From: Poecilobothrus nobilitatus
Lineage: Eukaryota > Arthropoda > Insecta > Diptera > Dolichopodidae
Assembly (NCBI GenBank): GCA_947095535.1
Contig: OX352773.1
Coordinates: forward strand, 88,198,670 to 88,262,669
Direction of reading: 5' to 3'
Length of the DNA stretch: 64,000 nt
In this document: positions 51,191 through 63,200 of the stretch, piece after piece
How the letters are laid out: every line of letters begins with the position of its first letter
Numbering within the stretch: the stretch's first letter is position 1
Notes under the pieces: generated by a model
What the model was told of the DNA's origin: nothing
Database searches by the model: none
The model's input: only the letters and a program-made list of their open reading frames with translations
Position numbers and translations under genes: made by a program

Positions 51191-53480
51191 AAATATTTGA
51201 ATTAACCCTACAATTTTTCTATTTCTATATATACACTATACCGATTTATTACAGTTTACAAAATAATAAAACATAATATAATATAGTGATACATCATATA
51301 CTTATTCCAATTTTCTTAACAATGAAATTCTATATTTTATTTTAGTTAGCACTAATTGAAAAATAAGAAAATAGTACATAAATATGATTGTAAAACTTTA
51401 GGGTTAAAAAAAAAATATAATATAAAAATAATATTTGATAAGAACCTTTACTTACTAAATTACTACAAAAAAAAAGAAAAAACTATAATTGCTTTAATCA
51501 CTTTAAGAGTTGTATTTTTTTTTTATTATTATTTTATTTTTATTTGTTTTTATATTTTTTGTGAGCTTTTACTTCTCTAAAAATATAATAAGAAAAAAGT
51601 AGTTTTAAATTATTAATATAAATGTACATAAAATTGTAGACTGTTTATGAACTAACCTTTCACATAATATATTTTGTTAGATATTGAATTGTAAGAAATA
51701 TAATTGTGTAAAAAATAACAAGGTATGTACGATAACGTAAGTGATAAGAAGAAAAAAAATAATAATTTCATTTTGATTAGAAAATTTAAAGAAGTTTTTT
51801 TATTTTTTTTATTTTTATAATCAAAAATAATTTTGAAAAAAGTAAAATATAAAAAAATATGCGTAATTATTTATCAATGGCGCCAACCAATCAAAAAAAA
51901 AAAACGTCACCTTTCAAAAATTTTTGACATGAGTAACACTAACAACACCTTAGCTGATAAAATAAGCATAATACTTATATTTATTAATATTACTTATACC
52001 ATTTATACAACAATATTAATTTTGGTTGGACAAATTTTCAATGTCCAATATATTTTATATGTATGTATATGTACTTGGACATAAATTTTTCATGATTAAA
52101 AATGTAATGATTTTTGATTTTTGTTTAAAATTGACAATGAAATATTTTTGTTAATTAAATTTTTAATAAATTTTTACATACTTATATATAATATGATTAT
52201 ATTATGTACATGTATATATATCACATTCTAATCTAATCTCTAGTATTACAACATTTCTAAAAATACAGAAATAAACACTTTCAAGGTATATAGATTGTTG
52301 TTGTTGTTGTTTTTTTTTTTTTTTGTGAATTCGAACGATTGCTTAAGTTACAAATTTTTATTTTGATTAGGGGGGGATTTAAGAAGATTTTATTTTATAT
52401 GATGAAATAATACTTTTTACTGCTATTTTGGTACCTACCAAAAACTTTCTATCAACCAATAATGAGATGTTAACAGATAGTAATTTTCCTGAGCATCTAT
52501 GTAATCAACTTTAAACTACTTTATTTAAATTTGGAACTTCATCCATATTCCTAACCTTCATTTTGGTTATTACCTTATTTGCTTATTTTTTTACTATTTA
52601 TATAAATTAAACGTAAGACAGTAATTAGTTTTAGTAATTACGTAACGGTATTTCTTATTATATAGACAAAAAAAAAGTTAGAACAGAATAGAAAATAATT
52701 GCACAAACACTTCAGAGTTAATCATTTAGTTCTTAACAGAAAAAAATTTTTTTGCAAACCTCAATAAATTTCCATTCTCGCGATGTCAATTAGACAATTA
52801 CAAACTTAACTTTAACTTGAAATTGTATCATTCGTTAGAGAGCTACGACTAGATATATGATAGGTGACTTCATAAAACGTACACTTGCATTGAAGTTATT
52901 AAACAAATCTGACCTTCAATGTGAATAAATATTTTTAAAATGTTTTTTCTAACTAAAGAACGTAGAAAAGAAATTTTCAATTAATTTTCTAAACATTACT
53001 AATACCTAATTAAATAGGTATTTATTTTTATTGTTTTGTTTTTTAATTATTCAAAATTACTTTTTCTATTGTATTTTTAACATAACATCATTTTTAGTTT
53101 TTTAAAGTGAGTTTGTAATCTTGTACGCCATTTTAAAAAGTATTGCGAACGTTCAAAACAAATTTGTTTTGATAAGATTTGAATATTAAAAGATTAAAAA
53201 AAAAAAAACCAATAATAAATAAAATGCGGTTCGTTCATTAAAAAGAAAACATGAAAAGACAAATTTTTTTTAAAATAATTATTAAAAATATGTATTATTA
53301 TCTATAAATAAAGCCCTATGTCTATACAAAGATTTCATTATGATTTCCATCATTTCGTTTATTTATTTCAATTATTTTATAATTAATATCATTAAGGGTA
53401 TACTTTACTATTCCGATCAATGTAATCTTGAGATCTGATGTGCTATCAGATGTTAAAAGTGTTGTATCTCTGTGTAGGCA
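51191..53480. other. AT-rich non-coding stretch
   Basis: No gene supported. The plus frame at 51833-52084 has a hydrophobic ISIILIFINITYTIYTTILI segment, but it begins in homopolymers and lacks any context. A TTGGACA/TGTCCAA hairpin lies at 52024-52048, and (GTT)n plus poly-T at 52295-52324. Confidence 0.5.
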
Positions 53481-54247
53481 CAACAAAATTTAGCCGTAGA
53501 GTTTCCGACTAGAGCGGAATGGAGAGGCGGTCAAGTAACAAAGAACTACGGTGTAACTATCTTCACCGACGGATCTAAGATGAAGGAAGGAGTCGGTGCT
53601 TGTATTTGGTCGGAGAAACTCAATATTTCAAAATCCCAAAGACACTCCGACACAACTAGCATCTTTCAGGCGGAAATACTAGTAGTTAAAGAGGCTGCTC
53701 CAGTTTTGAACGGAAATAATACACAAATGAAAAAGGTCAACACTACACTCTCAACACTAACGCTCCTGATAGAGCCATTTATCCAATAAGTGGTGGAAAG
53801 GAATGGATCTTTTCTTTGTATATAGCGAAATCACAACAGAGGTGGAGTAATCTGAACAATTGTAACATATCTAGAACGTTTTGGCCCACCTACAACAAAA
53901 AAAGATCAAATGAGTTGATATCCAAAACACGAAAATCGCCAAGTTAGTGACAATCAGTACAAGCATCGCCAGGTTAGTAGCATTGCCAGTGACAATCATT
54001 AATTGACATCGCCAGGTTAGTGGCAATCATTACAGGCCACTGGCCAGTAGGGACGCATGCAGCCAAACTGGGAATTCCGCACAACATCTCCTGCAGGAGT
54101 TGTAAAGAAGCAAACGAAAGTGAGAACCTTGAACACTTTCTTTGCAGATGTTCGGCCCTAACTAGAGCCAGATTCCTCTCACTCAACAAACCGTTCTATC
54201 ACAATCTTAGCGAACTCTGTAAACACAGAATGAAAGAATTGATTTAG
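53481..54247 (+). pseudogene. 3' end of a non-LTR retrotransposon: RNase H and CCHC-type tail
   Basis: Block 1 (53481-53789): VEFPTRAEWRGGQVT, then the RNase H motif IFTDGSKMKEGVGACIW and FQAEILVVKEA, which carries catalytic-type Asp and Glu. The later RNase H part is lost at a stop. Block 2 (53822-53947): KSQQRWSNLNNCNISRTFWP, KKRSNELISKTRK, then a stop. Block 3 (54008-54247): IARLVAIITGHWPVGTHAAK LGIPHN, then CRSC-x10-HFLC and RARFLSLNKPF. This order is typical of the C terminus of RNase H-bearing non-LTR elements (Jockey/R1/LOA/I group). Frames are interrupted at least twice, and the 5' end is truncated at about 53480. GC is clearly higher than the flanks. Confidence 0.85.
53935..54032 (+). 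repeat. Short tandem amplification inside the retrotransposon tail
   Basis: The string ATCGCCARGTTAGTRGCAAT CATT occurs three times (from 53935, 53965 and 54008) with 30-43-bp spacing and small changes. It corresponds to the codons for I-A-R-L-V-A-I-I. Only the last copy leads into the conserved TGHWPVG block, so the extra copies are insertions in a once-coding sequence. Confidence 0.75.
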
Positions 54248-54298
54248 TATCGAACTCCTCAGAGTCGGTTAAAAAATTGCTTATTAATTTTACTTTTA

Positions 54299-54366
54299 CC
54301 AATGGTGCTGTGCGTAAGTCACCGGTCTTTCAGACGAAAGGTCTTGGGTTCAAACCCCGGTCAGAT
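54299..54366 (+). repeat. tRNA-like sequence (SINE head)
   Basis: It contains AATGGTGCTGTGCGTAAGTC ACC (GGTG/CACC D-arm), the arm CTTTCAGACGAAAG, and GGTTCAAACCCC (box B). It is followed by an A/T-rich tail. It matches the sequence at 49171-49239 in layout and in its odd anticodon arm, so both belong to one tRNA-derived repeat family. It lies about 50 bp after the retrotransposon stop codon. Confidence 0.6.
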
Positions 54367-54507
54367 CAAAAATAATATATAAAATATAATATAAATATAT
54401 ATAATAATTGAATACTTGTACCGAAATGGCCCACATGCTGAAGGCAAAAGGGTCCTAAAAATATTGGTATATATTTATATCTGGTCGATATAAAAAAAAA
54501 TTTACTT

Positions 54508-54700
54508 TTTCCGTACGTCCGTCGATCCGTCTGTTCATAAAACTTCTACACCTTTTAAAATAGAGCAATAAAATGATAAATTTCATAAAAAAATTAATGT
54601 TGTAGAACAACTGTTTTATGGTGATCAAACCCATTAAGAATTTACAGCATTTCAAAGTTTAAAGAAGCCTTATTTTCACATGTTTATATTTTAATGCATG
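54508..54700 (+). mobile_element. GCACATTTCC family, fragment E
   Basis: It shares CCGTACGTCCGTCGATCCGTC, CAAAACTTCTACACC-like sequence, GTTGTAGAACAACTGTTTTA and CAGCATTTCAAAGTTTAAAG with the better copies. The left hairpin and everything after the TATTTTCACATG block are missing. Confidence 0.6.
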
Positions 54701-54708
54701 CGTTAAAG

Positions 54709-54775
54709 CAATGATTCCCAACCTTTTACGGTTATCGTATCCCTTACAACAATTTAGATTTCATGTACCCCTCTC
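54709..54775 (+). repeat. Possible hAT-type terminal sequence
   Basis: CAATGATTCCCAACCTTTTA followed by a CGTATCCCTTAC... CATGTACCCCTC segment resembles the CAGTGGTTCYCAACCT-type ends of hAT elements. No matching inverted end or 8-bp target duplication was found by eye, so this is tentative. Confidence 0.35.
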
Positions 54776-55458
54776 CCAGTTTTTTCTGAAATCATGCATG
54801 CAAACAATGTTAATATCATACATAAGAATTAAAATTACAAAGTTCTAAGTAAAATCTTGTCAAATTTTGTTTTAACGGTAAATATAAATATTAAATTTGC
54901 TAAAAATTGTATAACTTTGATAACGATTTATAAAGGTAAAACAAAATCCTGCTGTCGGGTGTTTTTCGATTTACATGTATTTTGAACATGTGGCTAAATT
55001 TTTGAGTTCTAAAAACTCAGTGGTATAAAAACATTTTCGGAGGCATGTTATACCTATTAATTCTTCAAGGGCTATGTCGTTCCAATTAGGTATTATCTAA
55101 AAGCGTTACAATGATGTGAAATTTCGGAAGATTTTTTTTCGTACAACGGTAATTAATTTAAATACGAAATTTCAAAAACTTGTAGAATTTTAGTATTGAT
55201 TTATAGAGATAAGAAAATGTCCTCCCCGTTTTTAGATTGGAAAAATATTAAGCAAGATATTAAGAATACATTTGAAAAAGGGCCCTAACGCAGCTGATAA
55301 GAAGGTATAATTTCTCTTATGGTCTTTACTTTTTATGTGCATAAACAATATTATATACAACTGTAGTGATGACGTTTTATTTTAAATATGTATGTACATA
55401 GTATATACAAATAGTACATAGTTCTTATTTTTATTTATATTCAGCAGATCAATTTCCA

Positions 55459-56208
55459 TTTTTAGCACATTTCCAAAAAAAAATTTAAAAAATGTGCCTA
55501 TTAGTTTCACTCTGTTCGTCCATCCTTCTGTTTACAAAATTTCTACAAGATTAAAGATAGAGAAAAAAATTTTAACCATGGATAGGTCTCTTAAAAAAAG
55601 TTGTTTTGTTAGAACAACTTTTTCATGTAGCCCCATCCATCAGGGAACTACAGCTTCTCAAACTTTGAAAAAGCTCTATTTTTAAATGCGTGTTTTTCAT
55701 GTTTATTCATTTCATTCCGCTTAACATTTTTTCAATTTGAGAACGCCATTCGACGGAATTTTTTTTACCTTCTTTTTGATTTTTCTACCTTCACAATTCC
55801 GGCACACTTTTAGATAAGGACTTTGGCAAGAAAGAAATTTTAGAATTCGTATAAGTTTCCTTTGAAATTTTCTTTGACCACACCCTGTTTATGAGCTATT
55901 GGACTCAAAAACTGAAAATAAGCGATTTTTAGACACCTGTAACTTAGGTACCTGTACAAAATTTTCTTCGGCAAGATATAAAAATTAAAGCTCCAGTAAT
56001 ATATTTTTACCTGTATTAACAGTTTTTCTTAGTTCTATAGGGTTCCGGATTTACAGCCCCTCAAAATTGCAAAAAAGTCCTATTTTCACATTTTTTCTTA
56101 TATGAAATTTGCAAATTTTGGTGCAAGTCACAATTCTAAACAGTTTGTATTATCTTTTGGAAATGTGCGCTTTTAAAAACCGTTGGTTTATATTCTGCCT
56201 TGTTTTAA
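55459..56208 (+). mobile_element. GCACATTTCC family, copy C
   Basis: This is the clearest copy. The left end is TTTTTAGCACATTTCC with the GCACATTT/AAATGTGC hairpin (55465-55497). CTGTTCGTCCATCCTTCTGT, AGAACAACTTTTTCATGTAG, CAGCTTCTCAAACTTTGAAA, ACACCTGTAACTTAGGTACC and AAAGCTCCAGTAATATATTT follow. The right end has TTTTGGAAATGTGCGCTTTT (56155-56174) and TATTCTGCCTTGTTTTAA. GCACATTTCC/GGAAATGTGC form subterminal inverted repeats about 700 bp apart. It has no coding capacity. Confidence 0.75.
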
Positions 56209-59003
56209 ACAGTTTTAGTTCGGATTGAATTTTGATTTAAAAATATAATAAGTAGGTTCCTACCTATGTATTTATTAAATACAGTATTTTATTTTATTTT
56301 TTGTTGCAATTTGCAAATAGTTATTTATGTGTGTACATGTGTATGTATGTATATTTTATTACCTATAAACAAAAAAAAAATTAAAAAATTTCATTTCCGA
56401 TGAAGGAAATGGAAAAAAAATTGAACAAGTTTCTTTTTTTTCACTTTGCAAAAGACAAAAAGTGTTAAGAAATAAAAAAATTTCTTATTTCAAAAATAAA
56501 GTATATATATGTATATACATATATAAGTGCATATGTACATATATAATATCTACAAACTTACATACCAAAATATAAAGTCATACATACATAGGTATTAATT
56601 TTTTTTTATGCCTTTGAGTTTTGTAATTTTCGTTTCTCATTATTTCAAACGGAGAATTAACCAATCTTAAAGTTTTTTTTTTGTTTTTTCCTTTTCGGCA
56701 TTTCGTTTTTGTTTTTTTTTATTATTACAGAAAATAAAGTAAGGCTTTCTTAATGCACGCACCATTGCATTTCACAATATTTCAATAGCTTTTATGTACA
56801 AACTTAAAATTAAAAGAAAGAAAAGAAATACATATATACATATGTATGTACATACTTACTAATTTAATACTGAAGTCTGAAATACAATATCGAAAAATAT
56901 ATTTATGTATATACATACTAACATAAAGTATCTTTAAGATTTCAGATACATATTATATATTATATATGTGTATGTAATATTAGCAAATAAATCTATGATC
57001 TTTATTTCCCTCCTGACACACAAAAAAAAAAGAAACGAAAAGGAAAAATTTGAAAAAAGTTGGAATGTACATATACATAATATTGTATACCAGAAAAACT
57101 TTTTAAAGCTCTATTATAAAGATTTTTTTTTCTTATTTTTTGTTGAAATAATTTTTGTTGCCTTGCAAAATTTTACCAAAAACCAAAGCAAAACAAAGCC
57201 ACAGACAAAGCAATCTAGTTTTGTAAAATATATCCAATGTATATATGTATGTATGTATATAGGTACGAGAAGAAAAGAAAAACAACTACATTAAGTTTGC
57301 ATATGCATATTATAGAGTTTTAAAAGTTAAATTGAATTATATTTACTTATGTGTACATATGTATGTACATATATATCATTCGCTTATTTAATGAATGGTT
57401 CAAAATTGATCTCAAGTCCCAAAATAAGGTCTTAAAATAAACAATTAAAGAAAATGTATACATATTATGTATATTTTGCAGTTTTATTTTATTTAAATGT
57501 ATGTACAGATGTGTGTAGGTATATATGTACATACCCACTTACATATATGGATTTGTGGAATCAAGGTAGAAAATATTAAATTATGAATTTAAAAAAAAAA
57601 AAGATATGACATAACATTTTTGATTAAAATTTCTTGTATATTTTTGTATACATGCAATATATATGTATGTACTTGTATATATGTATAACTGGAAGATGTT
57701 AAAATAAAGTATTCAATTACTAATCAATACTACAAATGATGATCTTTATTGGTAGATTCATGGTATCAATATTAATTTCAAATAATTCAAACTTGACACT
57801 ACAATTGATAGGTACGGTACATATACATACATATACATACATATCATATATACATACATACCATATGTACCTACCTATTTCGTTTTTAACCTAATTTAGA
57901 CTCAATTCAATTTAAATTATTGTTTTATTTATACGAAATTGTAGAATAACTAATTAGATTTTCTTTTTCATAATTTCTTTCATCTTACCAATAAACGCCC
58001 TGTTGCCCAAACGCCCAATTTTCCCCGATTTATACAAAAATATATTTTTTGTCGGATTTTATAACAATGGTCTAGTCATCTTATTATACCTACCTATCAA
58101 TAAATCAATTATTGTTTAAGCGTTGTTAAATCCAATAGATTGTTATGTTCACTTTTACTCTTCGGTTGTCCTAAGTTAGTTTTTCATCAAAATTGTGTTT
58201 TTTAAAAAATTAATAGGAATGATATAAAACAAAAAATAATACTGCAAAACAAAATGCAAAAAAATCAAAGTCAAATTAGAAGATTCAATATAATATTTTT
58301 TTAATAATCAAATAGATGCATACATATATATCCCAAAATGTTAAAATGCAATTAAATAATAAAAAGCAAAAGTTAATATCCAACATGTAAACGTGTAAGG
58401 TAAGTACTACGGTACTACTTTAAAATAAAATTCCAGCTTCAATTTAAAATGAATAAATATGTACCTATGTATGTATGTAAGTGTTCAAAATTGTATGCAG
58501 CTATATAAAATAGTTTTTGTTTTATCAATTTCTAAAATTTATAATTGTGTTTTTTCTTATTTTTTAAGTTTCTTTGGGAAATCAAAGAAATAAGAAAAAA
58601 AAACCTAAGTACCATTTGTAATATGTATCCATTTATGTAAATAGAATATATACATCATTTTACCTACATATATGCATAGATTTTATATCTAGCTAGGTAC
58701 TTCCATCTAAATATATTTATCCAATTTCAACATTTTTGTCTTTTACATACATACATACATATTATGTATATATACATATCTGATGTATTCATAACTGAGT
58801 ATAATTTTGCAAGATTTTTTTATTTTGCTTAAAAAAAAATCTAATGAATTCAAAAAAATAAAAAAACACAAAATTGATTGTATGGAACTGATCTGTGCTA
58901 ATAAAAATAATTTACCTACTTACCTGTAATATAATTAAAGAAATTTTTTTTATCTTTCTCTTATAAAGTTTTTATTATTAAATATGTTTTGCAATGAAAT
59001 TCT
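56209..59003. other. AT-rich non-coding stretch
   Basis: No gene found. It has dense TATG/CATA runs (56330-56350, 56505-56600, 57240-57260, 57355-57375, 57820-57870, 58744-58775). Frames at 56968-57294 (plus) and 57347-57538 (minus) are built from these repeats. Confidence 0.5.
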
Positions 59004-60220
59004 GCTTTTTAGCATATTTTTTAAAAACTTTTTTTTAAAATTTGCTTATTAGTTTCACTCTGTCTTTCTTTTTACAGAACTTTTGATTTAAAACAGAAAG
59101 ATGAAATTTTAACCATTAAACAATTAATGTTGTGGAAGAACTTTTTTTTATCTAATCTCACACAGTACGGAACGACACCCTCTCAGAGTTTGAAAAAGCC
59201 ATATTTTCAAATGGTTATATTTATCTGAAGTTCTGCTAAAAAATTTTTTAAATCTAAAAACGTAACAGTTAGGAAATATAAAGCACTTAAATTCTTAAAA
59301 ATTTTAAAGCAAAATTTTTCAATTAATTGGTTCTTTAAAATTTTGGGAGGTAAAATATCTTTGGGAATCAAGATAAGATACTGAGAACAAATTTTTGTAT
59401 TTTGCCCGGTTTAAAAGTTATTAAAAATAGAAAATCCGCTATTTTTAGTCACCGGTAACTATGATAATGCGAACCATACACCAAAATATTTGTTTAAAAA
59501 CATATTTCTAAACTTGCTATGTTTAATTCGTGTGTGAAGTGGTTTCGAAACATTTGTTTTTTGATTTTGAGTGGGTTGAGTCATAAGTTTCTTAGCACGC
59601 TTAAGTGTTGTATAGTTCATAAACCAAAACATAAATAGAATTAGTTAGCAGTAAATTATTGTATTGTTTATATTTTTTTTTTTTCAACAATTTTTATAAG
59701 AACAATGTCACTGGTTAAATTTTTTTGAGGAATTTCGTAAGCTTCCCTAATTATGCCAAACTTCTTCAAATTTATATAAAAATAAACAATTACGAGATGA
59801 AGCATGGGAGAGTTTGTTCCATTCTATCAAGTAATCGCTACTATGCAATTAAACAAATTGCAACAAATTAAGAAAAAATCTTACAAATATTAAAATTTAT
59901 TTAGACAAGAATTAAAATAAAAATTACACCAAGTCTAACTTCTGCAGAAATCGCATCGTGCATTAAAACTGTCATTTTATCGTTCTTTTGATTGTAAGTT
60001 GAAAAATATTGAAGTTTCTAAACTTTTAACCTTATCAGTTGTGCGGTGAACAGCTAAAAAAGTTTAGTTTTTAAACAAATTTATTAGTAATGGGGTTCAT
60101 TGCTTCTTACAAGACATTCTGAAAAAAATTTTAAAAAAAATTTATTCTAAAATGCTTTTTATCGTCTTTTTGAAAATATGCACCTTTAAAACCTTTGGTT
60201 TTATATACTCCTCGTTTATT
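59004..60220 (+). mobile_element. GCACATTTCC family, diverged copy F
   Basis: It begins GCTTTTTAGCATATTTTTTA and TTTGCTTATTAGTTTCACTC TGTC. It keeps the ACAC-CTCTCA-AGTTTGAAAAAGCC block, a CACCGGTAACT block near 59450, and the right end TTTTTGAAAATATGCACCTT TAAAACC...TATACTCCTCGTTT. Some 600 bp in the middle (about 59500-60110) have no visible match to the other copies. They may be an insertion or a part deleted elsewhere. Confidence 0.55.
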
Positions 60221-63200
60221 TATTTTATTGTACTAAAAAAACACTCAAAATATCTACCTACTTAGAAATAATAATAATTTAAACTACATAGGTATATAAA
60301 CATATGTATATATAATAGAAAACATACATAATATTTAATGTATATAAGTACATATATATAGATACCTTCATATTACATTATAAAGATACATATTTCCTAA
60401 ATCAGTATAAAAAATATGACCATACTTGCATACATATGTACATATGTATTTATTTTTACTTTTACTTTCTTTATTAAATGTATGGACGGTATATCATCTT
60501 AAGATACAAATGAACACGTCTAAGTAAAGTACATAATCCAATGGATATGTATTAACATGCAGAAATAAGTAGAAAGCTAAAAAATAACACAATCACAATT
60601 CGCAATGTACAATACAATAAGTTATAAACTTATAAATGTACAATGCAGTTACAAATTACAATAATACATAATCAGAGAGTATCCAAAAAACAGCTCAACC
60701 TTAATATTGAGTGATCGCAAAAAGTATTAAAGCTTTATTAATAAAAACAAAAATTCAAATACCTGTAAATAATTTTTATGTTATTATTTGTTTTTGTTAT
60801 GATTTTCTTGTTTTTCTCTTTATTTCTGTTTCTTTATTTTCTCTTTCTATATTTTCTTAAATTGTAAAATAAAAAAAATTGGTTATACCCTTGAATATAC
60901 AAATTCTATATTTCTATATATTATATATTCACATAAATTCACACACACTTTTACTTTCTGAATAAAAATATGGTAACTATTAGATTAGATAGAATTATAT
61001 ATTTTATATTCATTTTTACTGCTTTAATAGTGTTGTTTTTTTACGTCACAAAAAATACTTAAAACTTAGTAGGTATAGAATTTAAATGTACACAAAGGCA
61101 CAAACATGATATTTAAAACATAAAAGGAAAAAAATAAGAATAATAATACGGCATACAACAGTTGCTATTAAAATCAAGTCTAATTTACTTTGTATAGTTA
61201 TAAAATAGGTACCTACCTACTAAATTTAAAAAAAATTATTTCGAAATACCATGCATAGATATACAAAAACAGAAAAAGAAAAATTGTAAGTTAACAGGAA
61301 AATAAGAATTTTATACTAATTTTATCACAACAATGACAAAGAGAAAGAACTGAATCGAAAATAAAAAATAACCATATAAACAACAGCAGAAATAACAAGA
61401 GTCAAGTAAATTGTTATTCTGTTTCTGTCTGACTTAAAATTGTACCGCATTTTCTCACGAATGTGAGAAAAATATTTAAATAATAACATAACATGAAAGA
61501 ATTTAATAATAAATAAACAGGTAACAGTTTCTCTGTTTATTAAAAAAGCACGGAATAATAATAAGAGTAAAAAATGTTTCCATTATAAAAATTTTTGTTT
61601 ACGCTTACGCTTAATCAATACAAACTAATAAACTATACAAAACAATAAATACATCACCACACAAATACACGGCACACCACACATCTATATAACGCTTCGA
61701 TTTTTTTTTTACTCATTTATTATTAGGTAAGGTAGTTGGGTCATTTTTCTCTTTTGTGTTGTTTTATATAGAAACAATATACAAATATGCAGGCGTATGG
61801 AAATAAGTATATGTATGTATAAATACAATAAAAATACTGCCATTTCTTTAAATATGTACACATGCAAAATTAAAGCATAATAAAAGTATTTAAGTTAAGC
61901 AAAAAAACATAATAGGGCATAAATAACAGAAACTTATGAAAAATACAATATGTATATCTATGTATAGTATATGTGGATTGTGCATATAATCAAAATATAT
62001 AAGTACCTAACTAACAAAAATAAAAAATTCACTTAAGCAAAAAACATTTGCAACAAACAAATGTGTGCCAACAGGCAACATTTATTTAGTGAAAACAGAA
62101 AAGTATGTATGTATAGTAAATGATATGAAGCGGGGAAGAGAGAAGCAAAGAAAGGGATAGTGAAAAAAAATCGAAAGTGAAGTTTAGGAAGAAATAAATA
62201 AAAACACGGTAAAATAATTTTGGTCTTTGGATAATTTATTGTACACAGTAAAACTAAAGTTTTGAATTAACATGCATACATACCTATATATATATGTGTG
62301 TGTATAAATTTACTACAAGTTTAGTATATAATACATAAGTTCGAACGTAGCTTTATATTAATATATACTTATACATAGTTGATTATTTACACATATGTGA
62401 AATGTGAATAGGCATTAAATAGAGATGAAATGTAAAATTTTTGTTTAGAAAATTGGAATTTTTTTTGTTTTGTAGAAAAAAACAACGTGATGACTGATGT
62501 ATTTTATGCATATACTATGTATGTTGATCATTTATTATTGGTATGATATAGGTATATTATGAATATCCATTCATATAATATATTTATGAATAATTGTGTA
62601 TTAGTACAGTATAAATCATTTAATATATTTTCACAATATTTTATTATTTATGTATTCATATAGATACATAATTATACATTATTTTTGTTTTGTATTTTAA
62701 ATTTCCAGTTAAAGTTTCGATTCTTTTATATCTATTAATTTTTATTTAATTTTATGCAATATAAAAGAATTTTTTGTAGGTATACAATAAATATATGTAT
62801 GATTATAAATTCCATTAATTAACAACCTTAAAGGACGAATTAAAATGCACATACATACATACATCAGTATGTATGGGTTATGACTATGAAAACATAGCTA
62901 TTAGAATATCGTTAATTAAGGATCATTAAATATGTATGTATGTATGTATTACTAATTTATTATTAATTAATAATTAATTATGTTTTATATTAACTTTACT
63001 AGAGATAAATTATAAAAAGGAATTTATTTTTATTAATTTTAATAATTATATGCAGTTACATAATTATTTATATATTATACCTATGCATATACAAACATAT
63101 ATATGTACCTATGTAAATTATTTACAATCTTGTTTCTTAAAATTAAAAACTTTATAGGTATCTAGTTTTATTATGTAATGTTGTACATACATATTTACAT

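Noticed and set aside
51833..52084. Plus-strand ORF with a transmembrane-like segment
   Set aside because: AT-rich codons readily yield I/L/F/Y runs; there is no start context, neighbour or homology.
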